A DNA stretch of 60,384 nt from Desulfotruncus arcticus DSM 17038 (GTDB lineage Bacteria > Bacillota > Desulfotomaculia > Desulfotomaculales > Desulfallaceae), in the NCBI RefSeq assembly GCF_900113335.1, contig NZ_FOOX01000025.1:1-60384 (forward strand), written 5' to 3'. Position numbers and translations under genes: made by a program. Below the pieces are notes generated by a model. It worked only from the letters and a program-made list of their open reading frames with translations. It was not told the DNA's origin and searched no databases. Below, in pieces: positions 22,057 through 31,046 of this stretch; within the stretch, counting starts at the first letter, position 1, and each line of letters begins with the position of its first letter.

Positions 22057-23110
22057 TTTTATCCCGCACCCTTCCTGCTAGTATTAAACTCAGCATTGCT
22101 TTGTAGAAACCACGGGCATTTGAAAGCTGGGGGCTGTTTATTAAAACTTTCTCATAATCACCAAATTTTAAAAAATCAAATATAGCCTGGCCGGCACCGC
22201 CACCAGTATAAATGGTTTCCAAAAGGGATTTATCTTGCCATAAGCTTTGGGCCTCAGCTTTAATAATATTAGCCAACTCTGTTAAAGCCTCTTCCCTTAC
22301 TGACTTAATATCTAACTCTTTAAAGATATCTTTTTTAAGAATAACCTCGATATCCCTGTTTTTAACAAATCTATTGTGGCTGCTTAAAAAATTTTGCAAA
22401 CGTTCATGTACCTGAGCTATTCCAAAATTGATGCTATGGCTGAAATCCTTGGAGATATTGAGATCTTCGAACAAAATTAGGTTAGATGTACGGCGGCCCA
22501 CGTCTATTAAAGCGTAAATAGCATCATCTGCTAATAGTGGGTGTGTATCTATTTGTAAGCCATCGTCATCTAATATCTGGTCAAAAAAGACGCCCAATCC
22601 CTGCGGATATACTTTGCAGGCAACAATATTGAAACTCTTAGTTTCGCCGGCTAATGGTCCTGACTCAAAGGTGACCTCATAACTACCGGGTATGGTGTTC
22701 TCATATGTTTTTTTAAGGGCTGTTTTATTGGCCTTATAGTCTTCCAATGGCAAACCTGTGGCTAAAACGAAGTTTTCATTTTCTTTTTTACACAGAAGGG
22801 CCAGAGCTGCCAGTGCAGATGCCCTGCCTTTTTCGCTATTCCACCGGTCCCGGTCCTCAAAAAAATCTGCATCGCTGCCGCTTGCGGAAGCCATTTTGCC
22901 TACCCAAAAATGTTTATTGGTGCCGTTAAAGGAAAAGGAGATATCCAAGTTATTAATTAACTTAGCTTGTCCCAAAACGTCATCCAATCCCTCGTCGGTA
23001 ATTTCACGGCCTGGCGAGACTATGTTGGGGTATATAATGGGGTCATTCCCATATCCAAAAACTTTCATGTAACTATAGCCGCTGTCCAAACCAACTGGAG
23101 TTAACTCCAT
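22019..23110 (-). CDS. parM: ParM/Alp-like plasmid segregation actin
   Basis: Encodes 363 residues from ATG 23108-23110; GAGGAGGG is 7 nt upstream, whereas the ATG two codons earlier is too close to it. The actin-fold signatures are present: phosphate-1 VGLDSGYSYMKVFG, phosphate-2 YALIDVGRRTSNLILFED, adenosine IYTGGGAGQAIFDFL. ParM-type proteins form dynamic filaments that push plasmid copies apart. Together with ParR-like 21742-22056 and AT-rich upstream DNA it forms a type II par operon, supporting a low-copy plasmid. Confidence 0.88.
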   Translation of the reverse strand: MELTPVGLDSGYSYMKVFGYGNDPIIYPNIVSPGREITDEGLDDVLGQAKLINNLDISFSFNGTNKHFWVGKMASASGSDADFFEDRDRWNSEKGRASALAALALLCKKENENFVLATGLPLEDYKANKTALKKTYENTIPGSYEVTFESGPLAGETKSFNIVACKVYPQGLGVFFDQILDDDGLQIDTHPLLADDAIYALIDVGRRTSNLILFEDLNISKDFSHSINFGIAQVHERLQNFLSSHNRFVKNRDIEVILKKDIFKELDIKSVREEALTELANIIKAEAQSLWQDKSLLETIYTGGGAGQAIFDFLKFGDYEKVLINSPQLSNARGFYKAMLSLILAGRVRDKNGGIIEEIQLAS

Positions 23111-23116
23111 AATCAT

Positions 23117-23276
23117 GCCCTCCTCTATATAATTGTATGTTTTCTTATTACAATGCTATAATTTACTATATATTTGCTGAATTTTAATATGATTTCCAAT
23201 ACTTTATTACAATGTTATTGCAACTGTATATTTTTTCTTTGCAATTATATTCTGTTGCATTAATAGTTTTTTAATA
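23117..23276 (-). promoter_or_regulatory. AT-rich repeat region, probable par centromere/promoter
   Basis: A 160-bp very AT-rich gap upstream of parM contains TTATTACAATGCTA (about 23148) and TTATTACAATGTTA (about 23206) as direct repeats, plus several TTGCAA/TTGCAT-like words. Direct repeats upstream of a ParM operon are where parC centromeres usually lie. No clean -35/-10 pair with 17-bp spacing was found. Confidence 0.45.
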
Positions 23277-23492
23277 TTACATAGGGACCCAATTTTTATT
23301 TAATTTTTCCTTTTCTGCAGGTGATAGCTGGTTATAACAGTTTTCACAGATTTCAATACTCTCATAGGGCAACCCGTTATCATCCAACTTGCAAAAAAAG
23401 TAAGTAATATCAGTATCAAAGTAATCCATAGGATTCCTTGATTTCCCGCATTTTGCACAAAACGGGACATTTAACTCAAAGGTAAATTCCAT
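23277..23492 (-). CDS. Small four-cysteine zinc protein
   Basis: Encodes 71 residues from an ATG with AGGGGAG upstream. Two CxxC pairs (CAKCGK near the N-terminus and CENC near residue 48) flank an acidic middle (MDYFDTDITYFFCKLDDNG). It probably folds as a zinc ribbon. It lies upstream of the par operon and just downstream of the HD-GYP gene. The function is unknown. Confidence 0.65.
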   Translation of the reverse strand: MEFTFELNVPFCAKCGKSRNPMDYFDTDITYFFCKLDDNGLPYESIEICENCYNQLSPAEKEKLNKNWVPM

Positions 23493-23525
23493 ATAAACTC
23501 CCCTTTTTGATATTTTTTAAGCTAT

Positions 23526-23549
23526 AAAGCACGGCTTTAAACCGTGCTA
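23526..23549 (-). terminator. Terminator hairpin after the HD-GYP gene
   Basis: GCACGG (23529-23534) pairs with CCGTGC (23542-23547), overlapping the 3' end of the HD-GYP coding sequence. The minus-strand sequence after it is TTTATAGC, a short U-tract. Confidence 0.4.
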
Positions 23550-24094
23550 AGAACAAACTTATTATTTGTAAATACTTCCGCAACATTTGGATCAAACTGA
23601 GTGCCTGAACAACTGATTATTTCCTTAACGGCATCCTCTTTCGATAAAGCTTTTCTGTACGGCCTATCTGTTGTCATAGCATCGAATGCATCGGCTACGG
23701 CAATTATTCTAGCTATTAAAGGTATATCGTCTCCAGCCAGGCCATCTGGGTAACCAGTACCGTCCCATCGCTCATGATGATGAAGAACTGCCAAAGCTAT
23801 AGTTGATGGCTTACATTTTTTACTACTTGAAATTTTAACTACTCTTCTCATAATCATGCTTGCACCCAACAGTGGGTGCAAGCGCATTACTTCCCACTCA
23901 GCCTCATCCAACGGCCCAGGTCTAAAAATAATTTTGTTGTCAATTTCGGTTTTCCCAACATCGTGCATTAATGCCGCTTCAATTACAATGTCAACCATGC
24001 CTTGGCAAATTATTTTGCCCATCTGGCCTGCGTAAAAGGCAACGTTATTTTGGTGTTTATCAAGATAATTTTCTTTTAATAATGTGCAAATCAT
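23537..24094 (-). CDS. HD-GYP domain protein, likely c-di-GMP phosphodiesterase
   Basis: Encodes 185 residues, almost entirely one HD-GYP domain; start ATG 24092-24094 with ATGGGGG upstream. Visible motifs are ALMHDVGKTEID (HD), MRLHPLLGA, VLHHHERWDGTGYPDGL with GDDIPLIARIIAVADAFDAM and TDRPYRKA. These match active HD-GYP enzymes that hydrolyse cyclic di-GMP to GMP. No sensor domain is attached. With the GGDEF gene at 33869-34669 the element encodes both making and breaking of c-di-GMP. Confidence 0.88.
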   Translation of the reverse strand: MICTLLKENYLDKHQNNVAFYAGQMGKIICQGMVDIVIEAALMHDVGKTEIDNKIIFRPGPLDEAEWEVMRLHPLLGASMIMRRVVKISSSKKCKPSTIALAVLHHHERWDGTGYPDGLAGDDIPLIARIIAVADAFDAMTTDRPYRKALSKEDAVKEIISCSGTQFDPNVAEVFTNNKFVLSTV

Positions 24095-24219
24095 ATAAAA
24101 CCCCCATCCATAATTTTTAAATCTCGCAAAAATGCCTGCCACTTGCCCATAAAAAAAGACGGGTTTTATAACCAGTCAAAGATTTTGAAATCTAAACTTG
24201 ATAAAATGTAACCAGTATT

Positions 24220-25893
24220 TCAGAAATTCATTGTCCTGATGATTAACCTCCTTAGGATATTACCGCTTATTTTAAAATTTAGGATTATATTTTTTGAAAC
24301 CCCACTTTTAGTTCCAGTTATTTGTACTTGATATACCCCATCATCAGGCCATACGCCAGTCTCAGTTTTATCCGGCACAATAAATTTATACTCCCAGTTA
24401 CCCGTGTTATTGTTAAACACCATATTTACTTTTGTAGACGATTCCCCCGCTGGTAAAGCAGGATCACCATTTTCAAACGTAGGTAATGGATACTCAACCG
24501 TACAATTATCCAATGAGACTTCTTGGCCTGTCGATAGCTTTGTTGCCGATGCCAAGATAGTTACTTTGCTTCCCCTTTCTGCCGGCTGCGGATCAATGAA
24601 ACCGGTGATCTCAAAATCCAGATCACAATTGAGTGTAACCCTGTATATTTTGGGTGTCATTTGGCTATCGGTAGTATCCAGATCAGCTTTTAAAACAAAT
24701 CTGTTGCCAGCAGGCACAGCCGTCCATATTCCAGGGGTTATAGCCGTATACGTACTGCCTCCGTCTGATGAAACATAGTAGTTGATTGACGTTCCAATAG
24801 GTATGTTATCGTTAACTGTAAGATGTGCTGCTGTGCATGTATAAGGGGCATCGACAACTTTTGAGTAATAGGATCTTGGATGCGCATATCCACTGTTTAA
24901 AGCTTGTGCGTTTATCTCAAGATTGGTATCTCTGACCATCTTTCCAGTCGCATCGTCATACGCCCACCACTGCACATTACCGTCACCGTCAATTATTGCC
25001 TGCTCGTAAGTCCCCGGCTTTAGTGATACTGCCACTGGTTTATTTAATGGGCCTGGGCTGAAAACATCTACCTTAGATGCACCACCGCTATCATCGTTTA
25101 TATAATAACTGGCATCTGTGTCGGTTAGTATTGAATTGCCTTTGTCATCACTACTAGCAGCTATTACATCTGAAAGCCCTGTTACTCTTTTAGCCGGGTC
25201 CGCAACATAGTTACTTTTATAATCGTCATAGGCAAAATAGTAGGAGGCATCTTTAGTAAAAAGCCTAAAATCGGGACTGTTGTTCACCATAGAAATTGCC
25301 ACAGGGTTGTTTATGCCAGAATTAAAGGTAAGGCTCGAGTTTAAATTTGAACCAGCATCATACCTTGTTATCACAGCAGAATTATTAATGTTTTGCAATA
25401 ACAATGACGAATCTTTATTTTTAAATGAGGCAACCGATAGAACATTAACCAAACCTGTTGTCTTTAAAGCTGGATCGTTACTCATCCCTGACCCGTTAAA
25501 TTTAAAATAGGTCAGGCTGTCAGCTGTAGTTACCCACATATTAAGGTTATCCTGCCTCATTGATACGCCGGTTGCTTCTGTAAGCCAGGAGCACGAATAT
25601 AGAGGGTTAATTGCTATCTTTCCACTGGCATCGTCCATCTCATATAACGTTACCCCGTTTTTACTCGCGACAGCGTAGCCGTATCCATTGTCAAGCATAT
25701 TAATGGCATTGGCTAGGGATTGAAGGGGAAGTTGCACCCAGTGGTTAGTAGTATCAACTAAGGCGGTTGTTTTTGAAGTGTCAACCATAGTTGTATCTAT
25801 AAACCAGTCATCCAGGATAACATCGGCATTGGCTGTGCCTGTATAAGTAATAACCCCTATGAGAATAAAGAAAGATATTAGTAGAACTCGCAA
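24220..25893 (-). CDS. Secreted repeat protein, beta-propeller-like
   Basis: Encodes 557 residues starting at TTG 25891-25893 (AGGGGGTG 12 nt upstream). A signal peptide (LLISFFILIGVITYTGTANA) precedes repeated short beta units with a YYFAYDD / YYINDDSG / WWAYDDATGKM-type pattern, spaced about 45-60 residues, like blades of a propeller. The C-terminal 150 residues look Ig-like (GFIDPQPAERGSKVTILASA). It is probably a cell-surface or secreted protein. It is co-directional and closely linked to the lipoprotein upstream. Confidence 0.7.
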   Translation of the reverse strand: MRVLLISFFILIGVITYTGTANADVILDDWFIDTTMVDTSKTTALVDTTNHWVQLPLQSLANAINMLDNGYGYAVASKNGVTLYEMDDASGKIAINPLYSCSWLTEATGVSMRQDNLNMWVTTADSLTYFKFNGSGMSNDPALKTTGLVNVLSVASFKNKDSSLLLQNINNSAVITRYDAGSNLNSSLTFNSGINNPVAISMVNNSPDFRLFTKDASYYFAYDDYKSNYVADPAKRVTGLSDVIAASSDDKGNSILTDTDASYYINDDSGGASKVDVFSPGPLNKPVAVSLKPGTYEQAIIDGDGNVQWWAYDDATGKMVRDTNLEINAQALNSGYAHPRSYYSKVVDAPYTCTAAHLTVNDNIPIGTSINYYVSSDGGSTYTAITPGIWTAVPAGNRFVLKADLDTTDSQMTPKIYRVTLNCDLDFEITGFIDPQPAERGSKVTILASATKLSTGQEVSLDNCTVEYPLPTFENGDPALPAGESSTKVNMVFNNNTGNWEYKFIVPDKTETGVWPDDGVYQVQITGTKSGVSKNIILNFKISGNILRRLIIRTMNF

Positions 25894-25901
25894 GACAGGT
25901 T

Positions 25902-26687
25902 TTACACCCCCTTAATACTTGCCACATCAAGTCGACTGATCTTCCATGATCCATTAACTTTTACAAAATCAACAATAGAAACTACTGAATAAACCTTGTC
26001 TTCTTTTGTTAAGTTTGAAACTACCCTGGCAACAGCATATTTGTCGGTTACACCAAGGCATTCTATTGATTTAAATTCTTCCGATGTTTTTGTCTTAACG
26101 TCATTGTCATTCGGCAATAGCTTAGCCCTTTGTGAGTCATTTAGTGCTTTGCCGGCCAGGTAAAGGTAATCTTGAGAACGCCTTTCATTAATCGAAAGAT
26201 TAATGTACTGACAAATTGTTTCTTCAGCACCGTTTGGGATCCGCCCTAGCTGCAGCTCACCATGAATGTAGTCTCCCCACTCAGTTTTGTAAATCTTCCA
26301 ACCGTTCCCTGATTTTTCAAGATAAAACTTATAAGCCAGGCGGTCAGTGTTTGTACTACCATCAGTTTCGGTAAAATCACAGGTTAATTCCACGGTCTTT
26401 ACAGTTATGAATTCGCCTTCAAACTCTTTTGCAATAATCTGTCTCTTGCTTTTTACCCGATCCTTGTTCACTTCGGCTTGAATAAGGGCCTCACCCGATA
26501 ATTCTTTTAATGCTTCCGTCCAGTTATTTTCAGCTGCATTGATAAGATAGTTTTCAACAATAGTTTTAGCTGGTTTTAATGTATCGTTATCTTTCGTGTC
26601 TATTGCTTTTTTTTCATCATCACAACCACCTGTTGTCAATAAAATAACCATACCCAAGCATATTAGTGTAACTATTTTGTTTTTCAA
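25902..26687 (-). CDS. Lipoprotein
   Basis: Encodes 261 residues from TTG 26685-26687 (SD AAAAGGGGTGA; the GTG inside the SD is rejected). A basic N-terminus and hydrophobic stretch end in a lipobox LLTTGGCDD, so the mature protein would be anchored by its Cys. Two NTF2-like or DUF4878-like halves are plausible (TIVENYLINAAENNWTEALK; VNGSWKISRLDV), each with the W-x-I/V-x-K endings common to those folds. It lies between two secreted-protein genes. Confidence 0.75.
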   Translation of the reverse strand: MKNKIVTLICLGMVILLTTGGCDDEKKAIDTKDNDTLKPAKTIVENYLINAAENNWTEALKELSGEALIQAEVNKDRVKSKRQIIAKEFEGEFITVKTVELTCDFTETDGSTNTDRLAYKFYLEKSGNGWKIYKTEWGDYIHGELQLGRIPNGAEETICQYINLSINERRSQDYLYLAGKALNDSQRAKLLPNDNDVKTKTSEEFKSIECLGVTDKYAVARVVSNLTKEDKVYSVVSIVDFVKVNGSWKISRLDVASIKGV

Positions 26688-26702
26688 CCGAATCACCCCT
26701 TT

Positions 26703-26730
26703 TAAAAAAGAAATCCCGGGAGACCCGGGG
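26703..26730 (-). terminator. Rho-independent terminator
   Basis: CCCGGG-AGA-CCCGGG (26715-26729) forms a GC-rich hairpin; the minus strand continues ATTTCTTTTTT. It follows the 26741-27976 gene. Confidence 0.65.
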
Positions 26731-26740
26731 TAAGTGAAGT

Positions 26741-27976
26741 TTACAGTTTTCTAACTATAATTGTTTTTGATCCAATATTACCGGCCTCGTCTTTTACTCT
26801 GACCGTAATTGTATTAGGACCTGAATTGCTTACCGGAGCAGATACGATGCCGCTTGCGGGTAATGTTGAATAGGTTCCACCATTAATGCTGTATTGCAGG
26901 TTTGAGCTAACATTATCGGAAGCTGTAATAACAATTTTAATACTGCTTCCGCTGGTAGCCATGGCACCAGAAAGAGTCTTTACTCCTATTGTAGGCGAAA
27001 CATTATCAGTAGTGGTAATATTATTAACTGTGGTTTCAAGATTAGCTATTTTGTTAGAGATATCCGGAAGTTGCGTATTACGTATATAACCTGCAACATC
27101 GGCCACACTTTCAGAGGAACCCCCATATTTCCCAGAGTACCAGGATTGTTTCTTAGCAGAATCTGCTAAGTTTTTTGCATCCCTTGCTTCCTGTAAGACA
27201 GTCCCGGAAGAATCACGCACGGCATCTACCGTATTACCATTTTCATTAGCGACAGCATTATAAATAAGAGTGTCTATAGGCACATTTATGCCACCTGATG
27301 TAAATGTCCTAGGATTACCGTAAGGGAATTTATATTGTACCTTATACTTATTTACTGCGCCTCTTACTGGTGCTACATCGTTGACAGAAAAAGATGAAGT
27401 AGTTACTCCTGATTTAGTGGCAACGGTTCTTCCATCATTAGCATTTATTATTGTGTATGTTAGTTTAGAATTAGGACTATTTTGGGTAACTGTTATTTTT
27501 ACATAACCATCATCTGTATTGCTTAAAGCTACATTATCAACCTTATATTCATCAACCGTGATATAGTGTAGTGTAATTGGTTCATCATATTCTAATCCAT
27601 TAAAATCTATATCTGAATAAAATTCACTTATATAGGAATTCGAAGTATCAAAATTCTTATTATGAGCTGAAACTGTTTGCCTATAGCTTCCATCATAATA
27701 TTCATCAAAAAAAGTATATCCTGGACTTCCGTTAGCAAACAATCTTGCATAAACACCGCCTAACCAATTTCCTTCAAGTATCAACCTATATGACCAATTC
27801 ACATTAACTATATGGCACCAACCATCTTTAAAAGAATAAAGGTTATCATACCCTTCTTCAGTCCAAGATTCTTCAATATTAATAGTCTTTGTTGTTTTAC
27901 TTGCAAAACTTGGTTGAACGGAAGTAAAAAATAGCAAACTGACTAATAGTGGTATGATAATAAAGATTTTTTTCAT
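26741..27976 (-). CDS. Secreted surface protein with Ig-like C-terminus
   Basis: Encodes 411 residues from ATG 27974-27976 (GGGGAGG upstream). A signal peptide (MKKIFIIIPLLVSLLFFTSV) is followed by a beta-rich domain, a helical coiled-coil-like linker (QEARDAKNLADSAKKQSW; ISNKIANLETTVNNITT), then a C-terminal Ig-like module (PTIGVKTLSGAMATSGSSIK, IVITASDNVSS, TITVRVKDEAGNIGSKTIIV) of the type found in surface adhesins. No sortase motif is present. Confidence 0.75.
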   Translation of the reverse strand: MKKIFIIIPLLVSLLFFTSVQPSFASKTTKTINIEESWTEEGYDNLYSFKDGWCHIVNVNWSYRLILEGNWLGGVYARLFANGSPGYTFFDEYYDGSYRQTVSAHNKNFDTSNSYISEFYSDIDFNGLEYDEPITLHYITVDEYKVDNVALSNTDDGYVKITVTQNSPNSKLTYTIINANDGRTVATKSGVTTSSFSVNDVAPVRGAVNKYKVQYKFPYGNPRTFTSGGINVPIDTLIYNAVANENGNTVDAVRDSSGTVLQEARDAKNLADSAKKQSWYSGKYGGSSESVADVAGYIRNTQLPDISNKIANLETTVNNITTTDNVSPTIGVKTLSGAMATSGSSIKIVITASDNVSSNLQYSINGGTYSTLPASGIVSAPVSNSGPNTITVRVKDEAGNIGSKTIIVRKL

Positions 27977-28081
27977 TCCGTAAACCTCCCCAATCACAAT
28001 TTTAAAATGCGACCTATGAATGTAAACTGCATCTTATCCTGGCCTATTCCTGTCAAACTTTCCTTATAGGAACCACCCCCA

Positions 28082-28108
28082 TAAAAAAATGCCGGCATTG
28101 TTGCCAGC
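28082..28108 (-). terminator. Rho-independent terminator after the CHAP gene
   Basis: GCTGGCA-ACAA-TGCCGGC on the minus strand (28091-28108, one G-U) is followed by ATTTTTTTATG. The 100 bp from here to the next start (27977-28080) contains no gene and may hold the promoter of the 26741-27976 gene; a TTGACA is visible near 28054. Confidence 0.75.
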
Positions 28109-28133
28109 GTAAAAATTAATTCAATTAAAAAAA

Positions 28134-28754
28134 TCACATCCCATTATTAACCTGATACCCCACAACTACCTTCCAGCGAAGAAAACACATATCTGGGTAC
28201 ACTATTTTATCTCCTTGCATGACACTATATCTATAGCTGCGATATAGACATTTTTCGTACATATTAGGGAAATTGTAATTGCTTGCGTAATTTGCACTTT
28301 CCATAACCTGAATATCAATATCAGTTTTAAAATCTTTATTTTTAACATCGAAGCTGCAATTTTGATTTATACCTGTAACAAAGGCCACATGCCCTCTAGA
28401 GAAACCAATATCTTTATCAGAAAAGACCACAATATCACCTACCTGGGGAGTTTTATCTTTAATCAATTTGTACATCTTTCCGTTTTGAGTTACTTTACTT
28501 CCTACTAAATCCACCCAGTCTTTTGCATCATATGCTCCTGGCACCTCAAACGTAACCGGCCAGAAAAGGTCCATCATATCCCATGCAAAATAAGCACAAT
28601 TACCTTTTCCAAAAAGATCATAAGGATTGGAAAAGTGTTTTTTCTGATTATCTACTTGGATAGATGTTTGTTCTGCATATGCGGAGTTGGGGATTAAAGA
28701 TACAAAAAACATGAATACTAATACTAACTTTTTTTGATTTTTTATTAATTTCAT
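28134..28754 (-). CDS. Secreted CHAP-domain amidase/peptidase
   Basis: Encodes 206 residues with a signal peptide ending NSAYA. The CHAP fold is indicated by GKGNCAYFAWDMM (catalytic Cys), TPQVGDIVVFSDKD and RGHVAFVTGI (catalytic His). CHAP enzymes cut peptidoglycan cross-bridges or stems. On this element it may clear the wall for Tad pili or the mating channel, or be a surface hydrolase. It is the gene directly downstream of the first Tad operon. Confidence 0.82.
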   Translation of the reverse strand: MKLIKNQKKLVLVFMFFVSLIPNSAYAEQTSIQVDNQKKHFSNPYDLFGKGNCAYFAWDMMDLFWPVTFEVPGAYDAKDWVDLVGSKVTQNGKMYKLIKDKTPQVGDIVVFSDKDIGFSRGHVAFVTGINQNCSFDVKNKDFKTDIDIQVMESANYASNYNFPNMYEKCLYRSYRYSVMQGDKIVYPDMCFLRWKVVVGYQVNNGM

Positions 28755-28804
28755 TAATATTATATATCCCTTCTTAATTGATTAAAAAGAAAGCTTACAC
28801 CATT

Positions 28805-29341
28805 TCAAAACTCACCTATTTCTTGTCTTATTAACTGTGGTCCGGCTGTAACGTGTACAGTCATAGTGCACTGAGTCCCCGTACCGGTTACCTGTCCAAG
28901 CATGCCATATTTAACCGGAAATTCGATTATTGCTGTCACTGATGGCTGAGTAATCGTCTCAGTAAAAGAGCCGTAGCTATAAGTGTAGGGCAGTTCGTCA
29001 TTGTTTATAATTTTTAAATAAGCCACTGAAACCGGCCCGTCAATAATAGAACCGGTCAGTGGGTGCAGGTTACTGTCCAGACGCAGGTTTTTCTCAAGAG
29101 CCTCGTAAAATTTCTGGCTGGCAGCACTTTCATCAATTACTATATTCTCGTTTGATAATTCCTCTATGTCGATTTGTCCCGCTGCCGCCCTCACCGCAAG
29201 ATTAAGCATATGTTTGGCTGATATTTTGACACAGAAAAAGTTACCTATGTCTGCAACCATAGCACCAACAGCAATAATTACCGGTATTATAAAGAGGGTC
29301 AGTATGGAAACTGACCCTCTCCGGTCTTTAAATATCTTCAT
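28805..29341 (-). CDS. TadG/TadE-like pseudopilin or pilus assembly protein
   Basis: Encodes 178 residues. The N-terminus (DRRGSVSILTLFIIPVIIAV, then MVADIGNFFCVKISAKHMLNL) is the classic TadE/TadG class III-like signal with one membrane helix. The rest is a periplasm-type (here extracellular) beta-rich domain. Overlaps the upstream TadE gene by 4 bp (ATGA). Last gene of Tad operon 1. Confidence 0.75.
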   Translation of the reverse strand: MKIFKDRRGSVSILTLFIIPVIIAVGAMVADIGNFFCVKISAKHMLNLAVRAAAGQIDIEELSNENIVIDESAASQKFYEALEKNLRLDSNLHPLTGSIIDGPVSVAYLKIINNDELPYTYSYGSFTETITQPSVTAIIEFPVKYGMLGQVTGTGTQCTMTVHVTAGPQLIRQEIGEF

Positions 29342-29826
29342 TCAATAAACACCTCGCTGGGTACCGAAGCGTTAACCTTTAGGCGCAAATCTTTTTCACT
29401 TACCACCCAAGAAGCCAGGGCGTCAGTTAAAAAGAACTTATAGTGCCAAGGGTAATCAACACTAATAGTAATATATTGCCCCCTTTGAACAGGGGTATTT
29501 TCATCGGTCCCGTAAATATAAACAGTGTTCAGGTCCTTAGTGCCCGGCGGCCCAGTCCCGTCTACAATATAAGTATAATCTTTACCATTCGCTGACCAGC
29601 TTATTATATCAGCTGCCAGGCTTTCTCGTAATGTACTGGTTAATTGCCCTGTTGTAGCTGCTTTCACCGCTGTGGTACCGCACTGATAGTTCAGCACCGC
29701 CCAATCGTATACCAAGAATCCCATTTCAACGATAAACGAAAAAAGCATAAACAGGAGGGGGAAAACGAACAACATTTCAATGAATGTTTGCCCCCTCCTG
29801 TCACGATGCAGTTTTAACAACATCAT
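29338..29826 (-). CDS. tadE: TadE-like pseudopilin
   Basis: Encodes 162 residues, starting MMLLKLHRDRRGQTFIEMLF with the G/QTFIE prepilin-type cleavage signature and one helix (FVFPLLFMLFSFIVEMGFLV). The mature domain is beta-rich. A TadV-type prepilin peptidase would process it. It overlaps the Flp gene at its 5' side (4 bp), showing tight coupling. Confidence 0.82.
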   Translation of the reverse strand: MMLLKLHRDRRGQTFIEMLFVFPLLFMLFSFIVEMGFLVYDWAVLNYQCGTTAVKAATTGQLTSTLRESLAADIISWSANGKDYTYIVDGTGPPGTKDLNTVYIYGTDENTPVQRGQYITISVDYPWHYKFFLTDALASWVVSEKDLRLKVNASVPSEVFIE

Positions 29827-30005
29827 GGCGTTCCAACCGACCCGATTTTATCGCTCATATCTTGCAATTTTTCCGAGGTTGTGCCGCTTAATCCGGACAA
29901 AAAGGGTGCCACAGCAAATACTACAAGGATAATAACCAAGGCAATCTCAATAAAAGTTTGCCCTCTTTCGTCTTTGTGAAGTTCGTAAAGATTTTCTTTT
30001 ATCAA
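29823..30005 (-). CDS. flp: Flp-family pilin
   Basis: Encodes 60 residues: charged leader KDERGQTFIEIALVIILVVF, then a short mature peptide ending in SDKIGSVGTP. The G-Q-T-F-I-E cleavage motif and single hydrophobic helix define an Flp pilin. It is one of two adjacent, clearly related pilin genes. Confidence 0.85.
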   Translation of the reverse strand: MIKENLYELHKDERGQTFIEIALVIILVVFAVAPFLSGLSGTTSEKLQDMSDKIGSVGTP

Positions 30006-30017
30006 AAGATCATCTCC

Positions 30018-30218
30018 TTAATTCAAGTCGGGAACCGTTACGCTTTCCAGTTGATCTGTGATGTCGTCATATTTCGGCTGAATACCTTCAGTTTGAAGGC
30101 TCTTTACAGCAGGGTACATGGCAATGATAATCAATATGATAATAAATGCCATTTCAATAAAAGTCTGTCCTTTCTCATCCTTATGAAACTTTTCGACCAT
30201 TTTTTTAATAGCTTTCAT
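30018..30218 (-). CDS. flp: Flp-family pilin
   Basis: Encodes 66 residues: MKAIKKMVEKFHKDEKGQTF then IEMAFIIILIIIAMYP, a longer mature tail than its neighbour, ending VTVPDLN. Same cleavage motif GQTFIE. Probable major or alternative pilin of Tad system 1; the two copies look like a local duplication that diverged. Confidence 0.85.
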   Translation of the reverse strand: MKAIKKMVEKFHKDEKGQTFIEMAFIIILIIIAMYPAVKSLQTEGIQPKYDDITDQLESVTVPDLN

Positions 30219-30243
30219 TTTGATACCTCCGTGATTATCGTTT

Positions 30244-31005
30244 TTAGATATTGCTCATTTTACCTATAATGTCAGTATAAAAAGGAACAATGAACATAAG
30301 CATGAATATCCATAACAATAGGGCGGGCAGAATTGTTATCAATATCGGTTGGAGTTTTATCCAACGCTTTATTTTCCCTACCCTGCGTTGGTGCAGCATC
30401 TTCGCGTAACTGCTCAGCACCTTATCTACATTAACATCAGCGCCCATTCTTATCCCCAGTAGGACGATCTGTGTAAAGTACTCCGCTTCCTTGATACCGC
30501 ACCGCTTGGCGAAACTGTCCAGTGCTTCAGTTAAGGGCGACATTTCCATGTCGGCGGATAAAAGCCTTAACTCCCTGCCCATTTCACCTTTAATGGTATA
30601 GGGTACTATTTTCATGGCCTGGTAAAGGTCAGCAGCTTTTGTGTAGATGCGCACCTGGTTCACCATAAAAGTAAAATCATTTACCAACTCCTTTCTTTTC
30701 CGCTTCTCCAGCAACTCCAGCAGGCGATATGACATTTTCCAGACCAGGTAGGCTATAATTAAAAGCATAGCGCCTATGGTAAGATCACTGGACAGAATTA
30801 TTGCTCCGGCAATCAGCAGAATTGTTGTAACGGCTGTTTTTAATGCCGCAAACATTTCACCTGACACCGGAATATTTAAAGCCCTTAGACGCTTGTCCAG
30901 GGCTTTTAAACTCTCTTCCGTACTACCGGTCCTACTTAACATGAGGAATAATTCAATTGGTCGGGGTATTCTAACCCTCATTGAAAGCCAGGATATTACG
31001 GCCAT
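30244..31005 (-). CDS. tadC: TadC-like inner-membrane platform protein
   Basis: At least 253 residues of a GspF/TadC domain with helices around TTILLIAGAIILSSDLTIGA, YLVWKMSY and the C-terminal PILITILPALLLWIFMLMF. Motif LSPLTEALDSFAKRCG-type helix is present. The ATG at 31003-31005 has no ribosome site. The open frame continues upstream to an ATT at 31051-31053, ten bases after AAAGGGGG, and that extension adds a hydrophobic helix (LTFTEISLISATLISMAVIS) expected for TadC, so the true start may be AUU. Confidence 0.8.
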   Translation of the reverse strand: MAVISWLSMRVRIPRPIELFLMLSRTGSTEESLKALDKRLRALNIPVSGEMFAALKTAVTTILLIAGAIILSSDLTIGAMLLIIAYLVWKMSYRLLELLEKRKRKELVNDFTFMVNQVRIYTKAADLYQAMKIVPYTIKGEMGRELRLLSADMEMSPLTEALDSFAKRCGIKEAEYFTQIVLLGIRMGADVNVDKVLSSYAKMLHQRRVGKIKRWIKLQPILITILPALLLWIFMLMFIVPFYTDIIGKMSNI

Positions 31006-31046
31006 TGATATTAGTGTTGCCGAAATAAGGGAAATTTCAGTGAATG

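Noticed and set aside
27977..28081. Riboswitch (for example c-di-GMP-I) upstream of the secreted protein gene
   Set aside because: Length is too short and no conserved riboswitch core could be matched; only a TTGACA and a terminator are visible.
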